From Bacillota bacterium (GTDB taxonomy: Bacteria > Bacillota_E > Sulfobacillia > Sulfobacillales > Sulfobacillaceae), in NCBI GenBank assembly GCA_021802375.1, contig JAKAAL010000300.1, positions 1 to 5,952 on the forward strand: a stretch of 5,952 nt of DNA, read 5' to 3'. Below are positions 5,941 through 5,952 of this stretch, one piece after another (position 1 is the stretch's first letter; the number at the start of each line of letters is the position of its first letter). The notes below the pieces were generated by a model. The model did no database searches and had not been told where the DNA came from. It saw only the letters and a list, made by a program, of their open reading frames with translations. The position numbers were made by a program, and so were the translations under genes.

Positions 5941-5952
5941 GTTTATCCTTCC

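Noticed and set aside
5933..5952. A promoter or T-box/riboswitch leader upstream of gatC
   Set aside because: Only about 20 bases beyond the ribosome site are inside the window, so neither -10/-35 boxes nor a leader structure can be judged.

Overview
This window looks like a housekeeping segment of a bacterial chromosome with moderately high GC (by eye in the high 50s percent). I think a Gram-positive Bacillota organism, perhaps of the Alicyclobacillus/Kyrpidia type, is most likely. The grounds are a perfect AGGAGGT Shine-Dalgarno before gatB, TTG and GTG start codons, tightly packed overlapping genes, a permease tail resembling Bacillus amino acid permeases, and rlmCD-type gene content close to gatCAB. 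This is inference from style and family resemblance; no 16S or other marker is present.

Layout. Positions 1-456 (+) hold the 3' end of an APC-family amino acid permease whose start lies before the window. It converges tail to tail, with a 5-base gap, on a minus-strand block that fills the rest of the window. Read in its own direction (from 5924 down to 462) that block is gatC, gatA, gatB, an LdcA-type LD-carboxypeptidase (peptidase family S66), and a class I 23S rRNA m5U methyltransferase (RlmD/RlmCD type). Every junction inside the block is an overlap: 8 bp gatC/gatA, 4 bp gatA/gatB, 23 or 35 bp gatB/ldc depending on the ldc start, and 4 bp ldc/rlmD. One polycistronic mRNA with translational coupling is therefore the simplest reading. 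There is no gene-free stretch longer than 28 bases, the piece upstream of gatC at the right edge, and no promoter can be judged there.

How the genes work together. GatCAB amidates Glu-tRNA(Gln) and/or Asp-tRNA(Asn). GatA makes ammonia from glutamine or asparagine, GatB phosphorylates and amidates the aminoacyl-tRNA, and GatC clamps the two together. The methyltransferase modifies 23S rRNA, so four of the five genes serve translation. The LD-carboxypeptidase trims the terminal D-Ala from murein tetrapeptides and ties the unit to cell-wall recycling.

I found no mobile element, CRISPR array, tRNA/rRNA gene, toxin-antitoxin pair or evidently new system. The observations most worth a second look are the TTG start of gatC with an out-of-frame ATG 7 bases upstream, the ldc gene embedded in this translation operon, and a by-eye excess of the palindrome GGATCC.
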